The position numbers and the translations under genes are program-made. Shown one piece after another: positions 7,896-17,329 of a DNA stretch of 43,636 bases. Below the pieces are notes generated by a model, which was not told the DNA's origin, made no database searches, and saw nothing but the letters and a program-made list of their open reading frames with translations. The stretch is from Candidatus Melainabacteria bacterium (GTDB lineage Bacteria > Cyanobacteriota > Vampirovibrionia > Obscuribacterales > Obscuribacteraceae), in NCBI GenBank assembly GCA_016212515.1, contig JACRFZ010000074.1, positions 1 through 43,636 of the forward strand, given 5' to 3'. The first letter of the stretch is position 1; every line of letters begins with the position of its first letter.

Positions 7896-10486
7896 ACATC
7901 CTTCCTAAGAAAAACAAGAAGAAAGAGGAAGCCCCGGAAAGTTCGCTGGGCACGCGTCTGACAGCCCTGACCATGAACCTGGTGCTGCTCTTCGGTTCGG
8001 CCTGTTATATCCCGACGCCACCCCTGGTCACCCTGCTCTTCATGATGACCGCCATCCTCGGCAGTTATCTGGCCTACCTCTTCCGTGATTCCCGACCAAT
8101 CTGGCTCGGCACGCTGCCCACGGTCGGCACCCTGCTTCTGTTTACTAACTTCGGCTTTGAGATCTATGCCGTCTCCATGAGTTCAAGCGGCACCGCCGTG
8201 GCCGCCTTCGTACACCTGATCGCAGGGCTTTCCGCCCTGCACTGCTTCGATTTACGCACCCGCACCGACTTCTCCGTGGCCTCCCTGATCGGGCTGGCAT
8301 TACTGACCTTCCTCACAGGCGTGGGCGGGAAAGATCCCTTCTTCGGAGCCTTCATCCTCAGCTACACGATTCTTGCCGGTCTGCTTCTCTTCTTCGATTC
8401 ATCCTCACGCTCCCATGAGCTGGGACCATCAAGAGCGGTAGCCGGCGGCGACAACAAAAAGCAAGTGATGGAAAAACGCTTGCGCGCCATATCTTTGACA
8501 TCGTTTATTCCGGTGATACTTTTACCCCTCTTCAGCTTTGGCACCTTCGTGGTGCTGCCTCGCACCGACAGCCTCATCGATGTGTTCATAGACAACGTAG
8601 TGCGCTCCAAGTTTCCGCTTTCGGCCTACTTGAGCGGACAACTAGGTAAAGGTGGACGCAGTCAGGCTCTCAGAGGCGGCGTCGAGGGTCCAAAAGAGGG
8701 CGGCTCCGGCTTCACCGTCAAGGGCGGCGAGCACGGCACCGCTGGCGGTGCAGGAAAAGCCGCCGACAATCCCAAGAGTTCAAACCAGGCCACCACGGCA
8801 CCACTGGGGCAGGGGCAAGAGAACATTGATTTGAGCAAGATCAAAGGCACCCTCAATGCCCAGCAAATGGCCAAGCTAAAGGAACAAATCAAACGCGACA
8901 AGACCCTGAACGAAGCCTACCAGAAGGAAGGCATCGATCTGTCGAATCCGCAGACCAACGCCGAAACACTAATAATGAAGGTGGCTACCCCCCAGCACCT
9001 GTATATCCGCAAATACGCCCTGAACGGCTTCGACGGCACACTGTGGAAGAGAGCACTCCCCACCACGCCGCGTGTCATCAAAGCCAACAAAACTTTCGGT
9101 TTCGACCTCACCGCATCCGATACCATTTACGTGCCGCCGGCCCTTCCCACCCTGGAAGTAAAACAAGACTTCAGAGCCGAGACGGATCTGGGCTACATCG
9201 TTCCCACCAGTTGGATCCCTCAGATCGTAAAGATTGGCGGCGAAGAGCTGAGAATGGACTCGGATGCTACCGTCAAAGCCACCGAACCAATCAAGCGCGG
9301 CGCCGCCTTCACCGTCATCAGCCAGGCCCCTGTTTATGACATGCAAGTGATGCGCAATCATCCGCTTGAAACCCTCCTTGAACTGGACGAGGATCGCAAA
9401 GATGAGTATGAAACGGCTGCAAGCTGCCTGAAGCATGGCGGAGGACTGACGAGCGGTATCAAGGAACTTTCCCAGAAAATCTGCAATGACCCGGAAGCGA
9501 ACTGGTTCACCCGGGCAGAAAAAATACAGGAATATCTGAAGAAAAATTATCAGTACGAAAACGACGGGCTCTTCAAAACCGCCCCGAGCACTGAAAACCC
9601 CGCTGAAGCCATAGACAACTTTCTCTTCAAAAGCAAGACCGGCAGTTGTCGCCACTTTGCCACAGCCCATGCCTTGCTCTGCCGCGCCCAGGGCATCCCC
9701 GCCCGCCTGGTGGTGGGTTATATGCCGGGCACCTTCAACAAAGCAACCGGCTACAACGAAATTCGAGCAAAAGACTCCCATGTCTGGACCGAGGTTTATA
9801 TTCCTTACTGGAACTGGGTACCTTTCGATGCCACCCCTCAAGGACAACTGCCGGCCCACGAGGAAGGAGGCAATGTCCTCTCAAAATTCATCCGTAGCGG
9901 CCTGGCCAATCCCTTTGCCCAGGAGATCAAATCAAATAAAAAGCCCCGGCGAAACCTGATTGGACTGGAAGGACTCGGTCAAAACAGCGACGGCAAGCCC
10001 GAAGCACCGCCCCTACCGGGAGCGGACGACAAGAGCAAAATGCTGAACCTGCCCTTCCTGGGCACAGTCGACCCGGCAGTCATGCAGTTAACAGCCAAAA
10101 TTGCCGGCGTCATTTTCGCCCTGGCGCTTCTGGTCGTGGCCATCCTCCTCTACCTGCGCTACCGAAAGGACGCCGAGGTCAAGCAGCTCCTCCTCACTCA
10201 CAAAGCCTCCACCGTGGTCTACCTGGAAGTCTTGAACGAGCTGAAGCGTTACGAGATAGTGAAGTTTCCAACAGAAACCGTGGACGAAATTTCTTTCAGG
10301 TTATCCGAGCGCTTCCAGACCCTGGCTGATGAAGGGAAACCGGTGCCCAATCAGCTCGAACCGGTTGTCAGCAGCTTTATGCAGCTCTACAACGAAGACC
10401 GTTTCGGAGGCATAGATAACCTGGATGAGCTGACGGAAATCGCCGAGCAAATCAAAGCCCTTGCCGCAGGCAGCAGTAAATCTTAG
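7892..10486 (+). CDS. Membrane-anchored transglutaminase-like cysteine protease (TgpA-like)
   Basis: 864 residues. The N-terminal ~230 residues contain about six transmembrane segments (DUF3488-like). A Gly-rich linker and a large extracytoplasmic part follow. The transglutaminase core has a complete Cys-His-Asp triad: C586 in GSCRHFAT, H630 in DSHVW and D646 in PFDATP. A single membrane helix follows (about 735-755, VIFALALLVVAILLYL) and then a cytoplasmic DUF4129-like tail. The start is GTG in a GTGA overlap with the DUF58 stop, implying translational coupling. The moxR-DUF58-transglutaminase arrangement is widespread, and TgpA in Pseudomonas is essential with an unknown substrate. Peptidoglycan-linked or surface protein processing is an inference. 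Confidence 0.91.
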   Translation: MNILPKKNKKKEEAPESSLGTRLTALTMNLVLLFGSACYIPTPPLVTLLFMMTAILGSYLAYLFRDSRPIWLGTLPTVGTLLLFTNFGFEIYAVSMSSSGTAVAAFVHLIAGLSALHCFDLRTRTDFSVASLIGLALLTFLTGVGGKDPFFGAFILSYTILAGLLLFFDSSSRSHELGPSRAVAGGDNKKQVMEKRLRAISLTSFIPVILLPLFSFGTFVVLPRTDSLIDVFIDNVVRSKFPLSAYLSGQLGKGGRSQALRGGVEGPKEGGSGFTVKGGEHGTAGGAGKAADNPKSSNQATTAPLGQGQENIDLSKIKGTLNAQQMAKLKEQIKRDKTLNEAYQKEGIDLSNPQTNAETLIMKVATPQHLYIRKYALNGFDGTLWKRALPTTPRVIKANKTFGFDLTASDTIYVPPALPTLEVKQDFRAETDLGYIVPTSWIPQIVKIGGEELRMDSDATVKATEPIKRGAAFTVISQAPVYDMQVMRNHPLETLLELDEDRKDEYETAASCLKHGGGLTSGIKELSQKICNDPEANWFTRAEKIQEYLKKNYQYENDGLFKTAPSTENPAEAIDNFLFKSKTGSCRHFATAHALLCRAQGIPARLVVGYMPGTFNKATGYNEIRAKDSHVWTEVYIPYWNWVPFDATPQGQLPAHEEGGNVLSKFIRSGLANPFAQEIKSNKKPRRNLIGLEGLGQNSDGKPEAPPLPGADDKSKMLNLPFLGTVDPAVMQLTAKIAGVIFALALLVVAILLYLRYRKDAEVKQLLLTHKASTVVYLEVLNELKRYEIVKFPTETVDEISFRLSERFQTLADEGKPVPNQLEPVVSSFMQLYNEDRFGGIDNLDELTEIAEQIKALAAGSSKS

Positions 10487-10718
10487 CCTCCACGGCTAAA
10501 AATCGCTTCGTATTTACTATTTAAGCGGCAAAAGCCTTTCAGGTGCTGGTAAGAACCGGCACAACGCGCTAAAGTGGTTATATTTGCTATGCTTACAAGG
10601 CTAAAAACTTGGGCCGGCAATCTTGCCCAGGGAAGCAGAAGTCAAGCCCGGAAGTCAAGCGCCACGACCAAGCTTTCTATTTGAAAATCGACAGTGGCTC
10701 CACATAAGAGAGATAGAC

Positions 10719-12002
10719 ATGCAACAGGTTAGAACGGGGACGCAGCAACAACAGGAGTTTGTTCCTCCATATCCGGCCAGCATTGCTGAAACCGGCATGA
10801 AGGAAGGCTTCCTGGAAGAGCTGGTGCTCAAAGACATATACATGGTCAACTTCGCCCTCGGTCGCGAGATTGCTTCGCGCACCATGCTGCCCTTCAAGAT
10901 CGTTGAAGAGATCATCGAAGTCTTGAAGAAGCAATTGCTCATCGAAGTTAGAAGCTCCGGTGGTCTGGCTGACTATGAATACACTCCCACAGAAAAAGGT
11001 CGCGATAGAGCAAGAGCATATTTCGACCACAATGCTTACGTGGGTCCGTGTCCTGTACCGTGGAGCCGTTACGTCGACTCTCTCAAGTATCAAACCATCC
11101 GTCGCGAACACGTCACCCCCAGAGACCTGGAAGTGGCATTCTCAGACATCATGGTCAACAGAAGAACGATCAACGCCGTCGGTCCGGCAATCAACTCCGG
11201 CAGAGGGATGTTCCTCTTCGGTGAAGCCGGCAACGGTAAGACCTCTATCGCCGAGCGCATCGTGCGTTCCTTCAAAGGCCATATCTTCATTCCCTACGCC
11301 GTAGAGATTGACGGTCAGATCATCAGGGTTTATGACAACCACAACCACGAACAGGTTTCGGCGGCCAACTACCCGAGAGACTACGACCACCGCTGGGTTC
11401 GTATCCAACGCCCCTGCGTAGTGGTGGGCGGTGAGTTGACCATCGACATGCTGGAATTGCAGTTCGACTACGGTACCAAGCTCTATGAAGCTCCTATCCA
11501 GCTCAAGAGCAACTGCGGTCTGCTCCTGATCGACGACTTTGGCAGACAGAGAATCGACCACAAATCACTCCTCAACCGCTGGATCGTACCGTTGGAAAAA
11601 CGGGTCGACTATCTGACCCTGCACACCGGTAAAAAGCTGGAAGTGCCTTTCGAACAGCTCATCGTCTTCTCCACTAACTTGAACCCGGCCGATCTGGTTG
11701 ACGAAGCCTTCTTGAGAAGGATCCCCTACAAGATCAACATCACCAACCCCACGGAAGACGAGTTCAAGTGGATCTTCCTGCAATACTGTCAGCGCACGGG
11801 GGTTCCCTACAATGAAGAAGCGGTCAACTACCTGATCGAATCTCAATACAGAAGCGGCAAACGCATGATGCGTTGCTGCCACCCGCGCGACATCGTAGAC
11901 CAGGTAATCAACCTCTGTGCCTTCCTGCAGACAGACCCGAGACTTTCAAGAGAATATCTCGACCACGCCTGCGCCGTTTACTTTGCCGCCATGGGCAAAT
12001 AA
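10719..12002 (+). CDS. AAA-family ATP-binding protein with probable N-terminal winged helix
   Basis: 427 residues from the ATG at 10719, which has a purine-rich GAGAGA just upstream. An in-frame TTG at 10623 would add 32 residues but has no family support that I can see. The N-terminal ~110 residues have a helix-rich segment containing FKIVEEIIEVLKKQLLIEV followed by YTPTEKGR, which resembles a winged-helix fold. Walker A is GEAGNGKTS starting at about residue 168 and Walker B is LLLIDDFG at about 268-275. Downstream are STNLNPADLVDEAFLRRI (sensor-1 and arginine region) and a four-helix lid. Similar stand-alone ATPases occur in many soil bacteria without an assigned function. A strong bidirectional terminator follows 20 bp after the stop. 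Confidence 0.75.
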   Translation: MQQVRTGTQQQQEFVPPYPASIAETGMKEGFLEELVLKDIYMVNFALGREIASRTMLPFKIVEEIIEVLKKQLLIEVRSSGGLADYEYTPTEKGRDRARAYFDHNAYVGPCPVPWSRYVDSLKYQTIRREHVTPRDLEVAFSDIMVNRRTINAVGPAINSGRGMFLFGEAGNGKTSIAERIVRSFKGHIFIPYAVEIDGQIIRVYDNHNHEQVSAANYPRDYDHRWVRIQRPCVVVGGELTIDMLELQFDYGTKLYEAPIQLKSNCGLLLIDDFGRQRIDHKSLLNRWIVPLEKRVDYLTLHTGKKLEVPFEQLIVFSTNLNPADLVDEAFLRRIPYKINITNPTEDEFKWIFLQYCQRTGVPYNEEAVNYLIESQYRSGKRMMRCCHPRDIVDQVINLCAFLQTDPRLSREYLDHACAVYFAAMGK

Positions 12003-12022
12003 GACAAGGTCGAAAAACAAGC

Positions 12023-12054
12023 AGAAAGCCCTCCCCTTCCAGGGAGGGCTTTCT
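12023..12054. terminator. Bidirectional intrinsic terminator between the AAA ATPase and comEC-like genes
   Basis: A perfect 13-bp stem (12023-12035 pairing with 12042-12054) with a 6-nt CTTCCA loop. The arms carry AAA on the 5' side and TTT on the 3' side, so it can act in both directions. It lies between two convergent genes. Confidence 0.85.
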
Positions 12055-12068
12055 ACTAGGGGCAAGCC

Positions 12069-14351
12069 TTAGAGGCGAAAGCGCACCAGGCAACTGTAGC
12101 GCCGACACTCCCTTTCGCTCGCAAGAACCGGATAAACCGGCATGGCAAGCTCAAAGTAGGGTAGGCAGGCCGGAAAAGCGACACTGCCACGTTCGCGCCA
12201 GCCATCTTTTAGGCTGTAGTCGAGCTTGTAGCGGGCGGTCTTGGCCCCGCTTTTGAAAATGCTCACGGCAAACGGTCGCAGGCTGCCTTCCGGGCGATGT
12301 AGCAGCACCACGAGCCCGTCTTTCGCCAGAGGAATGCGATAGCATTCTCGCGGTGGCAGACTCATGCTTGCCGCCTCAGCTCCAGGCGAACTCATGGTCA
12401 CCGGAAGCCGAGGCTCCAGGCGTGCCTTCAGGAAGGCAGCCAGAGTGGGGGATTGCCTAGCGGCAGCATTGATAGTATCACCGGTAATATCAATGCCGTA
12501 GCAGTAAAGCCCCTGCCCGGCCCTACGGACCACAAAACCATGGCTTGTGGTCAGTATTTCAAGAGAGGGTGAAAAGACTAAGAAGAATGACAGGAAAGCA
12601 GCACTGAAGAGGAGGAAGAACACACCAAGGTAGGCTTGAGCTGTGGCCGTGCTCAATCGCAGCAACTGCCGCAGACCGGGCTGAAGAGCCGGCAGAGCCA
12701 GAGCCACCAGATAGAAGAAGAGCAACTGACTACAGCCAGGCCGGCTCACGGTGAGGATACAACCGCTCCAGGATGAGAGCATGCGGCTGAGTGTATTTAA
12801 GGCCTGCAGGAACGGCAAACTGAGCCAATCAAGGCAAAGAGCCGGTAAATAGGCACAAGCCGGCACCAGGCCGGGAGGTAGCAAAAGCAGCGGACAAGCA
12901 AAAATGGTAGAAGCAAAACCAAGCACGGTTATGGGGGCAACCAGGGGCTCAGCCAGTAAATTGGCGGGCAAGAACAAGGTGCTGAATTGTCCGAAATAGA
13001 AGAGTTGCAAGGGCATGACGGAAGACTGCGCGGCAAGAACGACAGCAAGCAGTCGCAAAAACAGATGCAGAAGTGGCAAGCGTAGGATGGCAGGCAGTCT
13101 TTCAAAGAAGTAGTCGAAACTGCCCTGCACCAGGGGCAGTAGCACCAGTACGCCGAAGGTAGCGCTGTAGGACAGTTCTAAACCAAGATCGAAGACACAA
13201 AGGGGATCGCCGGCGATATTGATAAGAAGTGCCAGACAAAGAGCGCGAACGGCAGGCAGCCCCCGAAACAACAAGGAAGAGAAGAGCACCAGGGAGCACA
13301 TTATGGCGGCGCGATTCACCGACGGGCTGGGACCGGCTAGCATAGTGAAGCCGAGCACGGCCAACAGGCTGAGCCAGATATCAGTAGAATTTTTGCGCCG
13401 TGCCGGCTCAGATCTATCGATTGAGAAAGAACGACATAGCAGCAAAGCCCCCAGAATGATGGTCAGATTCATACCGGATGCCGCCAACAGGTGCGAGAGA
13501 CCGACTCTATTGAAGCTTAGCTTCATCTGCCCATCGATTTTGCAAGCTCGCTCTCCTAACACCATTGAACCGAGCAGGGGCCCCAGCTCAGAACCGATGG
13601 CCAGTTGGTGCAATTGCAAAAGCTTTTGCCTCAGTTCGTTTAGAGGCAACTGAAAAGAAGGCAAACTGGGCTCAGGCACCTTATTACCACCGACAAGGCG
13701 AGCCTGACCGAGTTCAAAGTAGATACCCTGGCTATTGGCGAAGCGTCTTGGAGAGAGGGAAAAGGAGAATGAATTCTCTTTGGGGCGCAGCAATACGCCT
13801 CTCACCTGCAGTGGGCCGCCCTGCGGGAAAGGCGGCTTCACCCAGGGCAAGCGCACCTTACCGTTGATGTTCAGGGTGCGCGGCTTGAGCAGGCGACAAC
13901 CGGCAAGTACCAGAGTGGATGCATCGGTTTGACCAACTTTGTGCTCCGATTCTACGACTGCCGATATTTCAACCGGACTGCCAAGTAAGGGCTCAAGCTC
14001 GCTTTGCACAAGGAAGGCTCGTCTGCTTGCTGCCAGCGTAAAACTCAAAACAAGCACCAGTGCTGTAAAAAACACCAGCCAGGGTCGCCTGCAGACCAAC
14101 CAGAACAAGAAGAGAGCCAGAGCCGCGCCGGCCAAAAGAACGAAAATTGGCCAGGCATCGGTGCTGGAAAGGAGGACACTGGCCAGGCTCCCAGAAAGTG
14201 CGGCCAGTGTCAGGGCATACAAACCCAAACCGCCGCTTACACTGGAATCCGGCTCAGCGATAGCAAGCAAACGAGAACCGTGCTCCGGCGACTCCATGTC
14301 GAAGACGCAAAGATCCGGCTCCCGGTCGCATTTGACCGGGCTTGTTGACAT
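12069..14351 (-). CDS. ComEC/Rec2-family competence membrane protein without beta-lactamase domain
   Basis: 760 residues from the ATG at 14351 (a TTG two codons upstream is less likely). The N-terminal region has three hydrophobic helices, then a soluble OB-like (DUF4131) portion. The competence domain spans about residues 220-540. Its signature is VGLSHLLAASGMNLTIILGA, where the HLLAxSGxN motif marks ComEC, the inner-membrane channel that carries single-stranded DNA into the cell during transformation. Many ComEC proteins end in a metallo-beta-lactamase nuclease domain with HxHxDH. No such motif exists here: the last ~160 residues are a soluble segment of no recognisable family. Other com genes are not in the window. 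A role in DNA uptake is inferred from the family. Confidence 0.82.
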   Translation of the reverse strand: MSTSPVKCDREPDLCVFDMESPEHGSRLLAIAEPDSSVSGGLGLYALTLAALSGSLASVLLSSTDAWPIFVLLAGAALALFLFWLVCRRPWLVFFTALVLVLSFTLAASRRAFLVQSELEPLLGSPVEISAVVESEHKVGQTDASTLVLAGCRLLKPRTLNINGKVRLPWVKPPFPQGGPLQVRGVLLRPKENSFSFSLSPRRFANSQGIYFELGQARLVGGNKVPEPSLPSFQLPLNELRQKLLQLHQLAIGSELGPLLGSMVLGERACKIDGQMKLSFNRVGLSHLLAASGMNLTIILGALLLCRSFSIDRSEPARRKNSTDIWLSLLAVLGFTMLAGPSPSVNRAAIMCSLVLFSSLLFRGLPAVRALCLALLINIAGDPLCVFDLGLELSYSATFGVLVLLPLVQGSFDYFFERLPAILRLPLLHLFLRLLAVVLAAQSSVMPLQLFYFGQFSTLFLPANLLAEPLVAPITVLGFASTIFACPLLLLPPGLVPACAYLPALCLDWLSLPFLQALNTLSRMLSSWSGCILTVSRPGCSQLLFFYLVALALPALQPGLRQLLRLSTATAQAYLGVFFLLFSAAFLSFFLVFSPSLEILTTSHGFVVRRAGQGLYCYGIDITGDTINAAARQSPTLAAFLKARLEPRLPVTMSSPGAEAASMSLPPRECYRIPLAKDGLVVLLHRPEGSLRPFAVSIFKSGAKTARYKLDYSLKDGWRERGSVAFPACLPYFELAMPVYPVLASERECRRYSCLVRFRL

Positions 14352-14486
14352 AGGCAATAATCAACCTTAAGTGACTTGATGACGGTACTAGAGATGGAAG
14401 CTTGCGCTTCCTCCACTATCTAAAACGTCACCGGTCGGCAAAAAGTTCAACTCAACCAACAAACCAACCAACCAACAAGAATCTGA

Positions 14487-17006
14487 CTATCTCTGCAGGC
14501 CGTTATCTACGTTCAGGGGGTTGAGCTTGGTGTCGCGGAAATTATTCCGGATTGTCGCAGGAACTCTTTCAGCCAATTTATTGTACTCTTCAACCAATTG
14601 CTTGAGGTCGGGATTGTCAAAGCCGCCGCCAAAGCGAGCAGCCATCAAAATAGCTCCCTGGGCTCCGTTGTAGGCCTTGCGACGATTACCCGGCAAAAGG
14701 TCATGCTGATTATTTGCCTCATTGAAGAGCAAATCTTGCGCGCCACCGCCGTCTTTTCCATGGTCAAGTTTGTTCTTGGCCATAGCCAGATAGGCAACGG
14801 CTTGATCGCGGAAGAGCTTGGCCAGCATTCTTTCGCAGTCTTGCTTTTCACGACTGGCCATCTCAGCTACGGCAGTGTTGCCGGCCTGTTCGGCGGCTAC
14901 AGCCGCATCACGAGCACCAGCGCCCTTCTTCGCATATTTGATCGCCTGCCTGTCTACTTCAAAGACGACGGTGCGGAGCAAATCATCAGAATTAGCACCG
15001 GCCCACTTGGGCTTGGAAAGCTCGTTTATGGCACCGGGAATGTCGTGTTTGCCATCAAGAATGGCATCGAGGTTCTTGCGGGTATCAGCCGTGAACTTAT
15101 TCAAACCGTCTATTTCCGCCTGAGTAGGCTGACTGCCCTCCACAAGAATTTTGGGTTTGGATGAGTCGTTGTTATTGTTGATGATGGCCTGTGTCATGAA
15201 GGCTGCACCGCTGGTGCTGCTGGCCGAGCGAAGCAAGAGGTCGGCAGCCAGACCGTTCAAATCAAGGTTGTAGCCTTCCAGCATGTAGGCAACTTTCGAC
15301 TTGTCTATGATGCGAGTGCCATTCTTGATGGTTTCGTCAGCAAGAGAGCGCCTCATGACGCCATCCTGCCTGTAAGCCAAAAGCTTCATATCATCGCTGA
15401 GAAGCGGAGTACCGTCTTGTTTCTTCAGATTCCAGCTAGCTTTCATCTGTTCATCGGAGGCACGCACCAGGTCGAAGAGGTAATCTTCTTTCTTGGCACT
15501 GAGGTTCTGATATGACTCACGCATGGCATTGAGAGAACTACCACTGCGCTCGCGGCTGTCATTTACTACCTGTTCTTTGGTATCGGCGTAGGTAGCTTTG
15601 AGGTTGCCGGGCAGATTATCCTCGAAAGCGTGAATGCCTTTGACGGCGGTCACACCGGCCAGGGCCACGCCTACTCGTCCGATGGGATTGGGAATGCGGC
15701 TGGCGAGAGTTAAGGTGGCACCAAGCATGCCGGCGTCCTTCCAATCCATCATGCCCGTGGGAGCATTCCAATTGTCGGGCGCCTTGCCGAGCAAAGCATC
15801 GGTACCTCTTGAACCAAGCAAAGAAACACCTAGATAGCCGGCCTTACCCCAGGTGGTCTTACCAAGGGCCAGCGAAGCAGGCGCCGCCCACTGCATAACG
15901 TTCCAGGACTCAGCAGCAGCGTTCTTATTGCCGCTGATGGTCTCAGCCAGGGATCTATCGGCCAGCACTGCGCCATAGGTGCCTACAGCTCCTGTCAGAC
16001 CAGTGCGGAAGGCCTTGAATCCACCCATGTCATCAGCCACGGCTCCGCCGGCCTTCTTAGCTTGTGCGGCGAGGGTGGCTTCGGCTTTGCTGATTTTCTC
16101 TAAATTGGCGATTTCGTCAGCCGACCATATGCCGGGAGAAGTTTTGGCGGTGGCAATTACGTCGGGGGTAATGGAACCGCGCAAAATTGGCAGCTTGTGG
16201 TTAGCCAGAGCTTTGGCGGCATCATCGGAGCCCTCGGTTGCAATCTTCTGCATACTATCGATCATGCCGGTGCGCAGCGTAGACGCCTCGGCAGCCAGAT
16301 TGGCGCCCTTGGTAGGGATATAATCCCCCGTACTGGTGCCGAATCTCTGCCAGAACTTACCGGGCTGTTCCACCACGGTGCCGGCGGTGCGCTTCAAGCC
16401 ACTTTCACTGGCTTTGAGACCCTCACCAAAATTGACGGAGCGCTCTGCTGCCGTGTTGATAAGACCTTCCGATTTGCTGGCCAGTACACCGCCTAGACCA
16501 GCTACCACCAGGCGCGTGGAACCTCTCATTATGCCGTCGGCGGTGCGGGCATCAGGATCACGGGAAATATCATTAGCCAGGCCGCGCTTGGCAATGATGG
16601 ACATGATATGAGCATCAGCCCGGGCTTTCTGCTGAATATCTACCTGGGCGGTCTGATTACGACCGGTTGGATCATAGCGACTGTAGGGCTGATTAGGATC
16701 GCGAGCCTTGTCGGCATGGTGCTCTTGAAAATTCCCCGGTACTTCCGTCTGCCTTTCCCGGGGTATGCTGCCACCGGTAGGGTCACGGTCAGTGCCGTAA
16801 GTAGCCCGTCCCGGACGTCTCGAACCATCAGTCGGCGGCGTATAGAAAGGATCTAGCGACTTTGGTTTTTCGCCGTTCTGAAGGGCTCCAGGAGCCACGC
16901 CGGGCGCCTGCTGCACTTCATCAAAAGCCTGCGAAAAGCTGATTCGGGGCTGCTCCTGTTTCTTCTGCTTACCGTCACCGCTATCAGCGGGAATTTCGCC
17001 ACCCAT
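14487..17006 (-). CDS. Large Gly/Ala-rich protein of unknown function
   Basis: 839 residues. The start at 17006 is fixed by a strong GGAGGGG Shine-Dalgarno; an upstream in-frame start at 17063 lacks this. I recognise no family. The first ~150 residues are polar, rich in Gln, Pro, Arg and Asp, and probably disordered. The middle (about residues 165-500) contains several short Gly/Ala-rich hydrophobic stretches such as LVVAGLGGVLAS, GLTGAVGTYGAVLA and VGVALAGVTAV, which look like membrane-active or helical-hairpin segments rather than standard transmembrane helices. The last ~300 residues are charged and helical. There is no signal peptide. A colicin/effector-like or cytoskeletal role could be imagined, but nothing in the sequence proves one. 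Confidence 0.8.
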   Translation of the reverse strand: MGGEIPADSGDGKQKKQEQPRISFSQAFDEVQQAPGVAPGALQNGEKPKSLDPFYTPPTDGSRRPGRATYGTDRDPTGGSIPRERQTEVPGNFQEHHADKARDPNQPYSRYDPTGRNQTAQVDIQQKARADAHIMSIIAKRGLANDISRDPDARTADGIMRGSTRLVVAGLGGVLASKSEGLINTAAERSVNFGEGLKASESGLKRTAGTVVEQPGKFWQRFGTSTGDYIPTKGANLAAEASTLRTGMIDSMQKIATEGSDDAAKALANHKLPILRGSITPDVIATAKTSPGIWSADEIANLEKISKAEATLAAQAKKAGGAVADDMGGFKAFRTGLTGAVGTYGAVLADRSLAETISGNKNAAAESWNVMQWAAPASLALGKTTWGKAGYLGVSLLGSRGTDALLGKAPDNWNAPTGMMDWKDAGMLGATLTLASRIPNPIGRVGVALAGVTAVKGIHAFEDNLPGNLKATYADTKEQVVNDSRERSGSSLNAMRESYQNLSAKKEDYLFDLVRASDEQMKASWNLKKQDGTPLLSDDMKLLAYRQDGVMRRSLADETIKNGTRIIDKSKVAYMLEGYNLDLNGLAADLLLRSASSTSGAAFMTQAIINNNNDSSKPKILVEGSQPTQAEIDGLNKFTADTRKNLDAILDGKHDIPGAINELSKPKWAGANSDDLLRTVVFEVDRQAIKYAKKGAGARDAAVAAEQAGNTAVAEMASREKQDCERMLAKLFRDQAVAYLAMAKNKLDHGKDGGGAQDLLFNEANNQHDLLPGNRRKAYNGAQGAILMAARFGGGFDNPDLKQLVEEYNKLAERVPATIRNNFRDTKLNPLNVDNGLQR

Positions 17007-17329
17007 TAGAACCCCTCCAGACCTAGAAAAAGCGCTGCCCTTTCCCATAGGCACTATGCCCATAAACGCGCTTCATCATATTAGACAGAACTCAGCCGCA
17101 CGTAAATGCGTGGAATTCCCACTTTCGCCCCAGTTGAGGCTAGATTTTATCTAAGGCAGGCAGTTTGGAAAAACTGCTTGAAGCTTCAAATCTAAAGTGG
17201 GCATATAAATAAGGCGCGTCTTCTGTACCTGTTGCCTCGGCCGGGTAAAGTAAATAGGTACCGGAAATCCTACGGACGGCGCTGGACAGGAAGCACAACA
17301 GTATTAAGTTAAGGATTATTCCCAAGTCC
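17007..17329. other. Divergent intergenic region with two adjacent dyads
   Basis: 323 bp between the unknown 839-residue gene (minus) and the TPR gene (plus). It holds a CAGTTT/AAACTG inverted repeat (17161-17176, 4-nt spacer) immediately followed by the perfect 12-bp palindrome TTGAAGCTTCAA (17178-17189). TATAAA follows at 17204-17209. A repressor site next to a promoter is conceivable, but no -35 hexamer of good quality is seen. Confidence 0.4.
17012..17018 (-). promoter_or_regulatory. Shine-Dalgarno that fixes the start of the 839-residue protein
   Basis: On the minus strand this reads GGAGGGG, 5 nt from the ATG at 17004-17006. It is nearly an ideal anti-16S match and shows that the longer in-frame extension to 17063 is not the natural start. 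Confidence 0.8.

Noticed and set aside
8969..9859. 296-codon minus-strand frame opposite the transglutaminase gene
   Set aside because: It lies opposite the catalytic Cys-His-Asp region, whose motifs are unmistakable. The antisense product resembles nothing.
10483..10499. TTAGCC/GGCTAA hairpin at the end of the transglutaminase gene as terminator
   Set aside because: Only 6 bp of stem, overlapping the stop codon, and no T-run follows, so it is not a convincing terminator.
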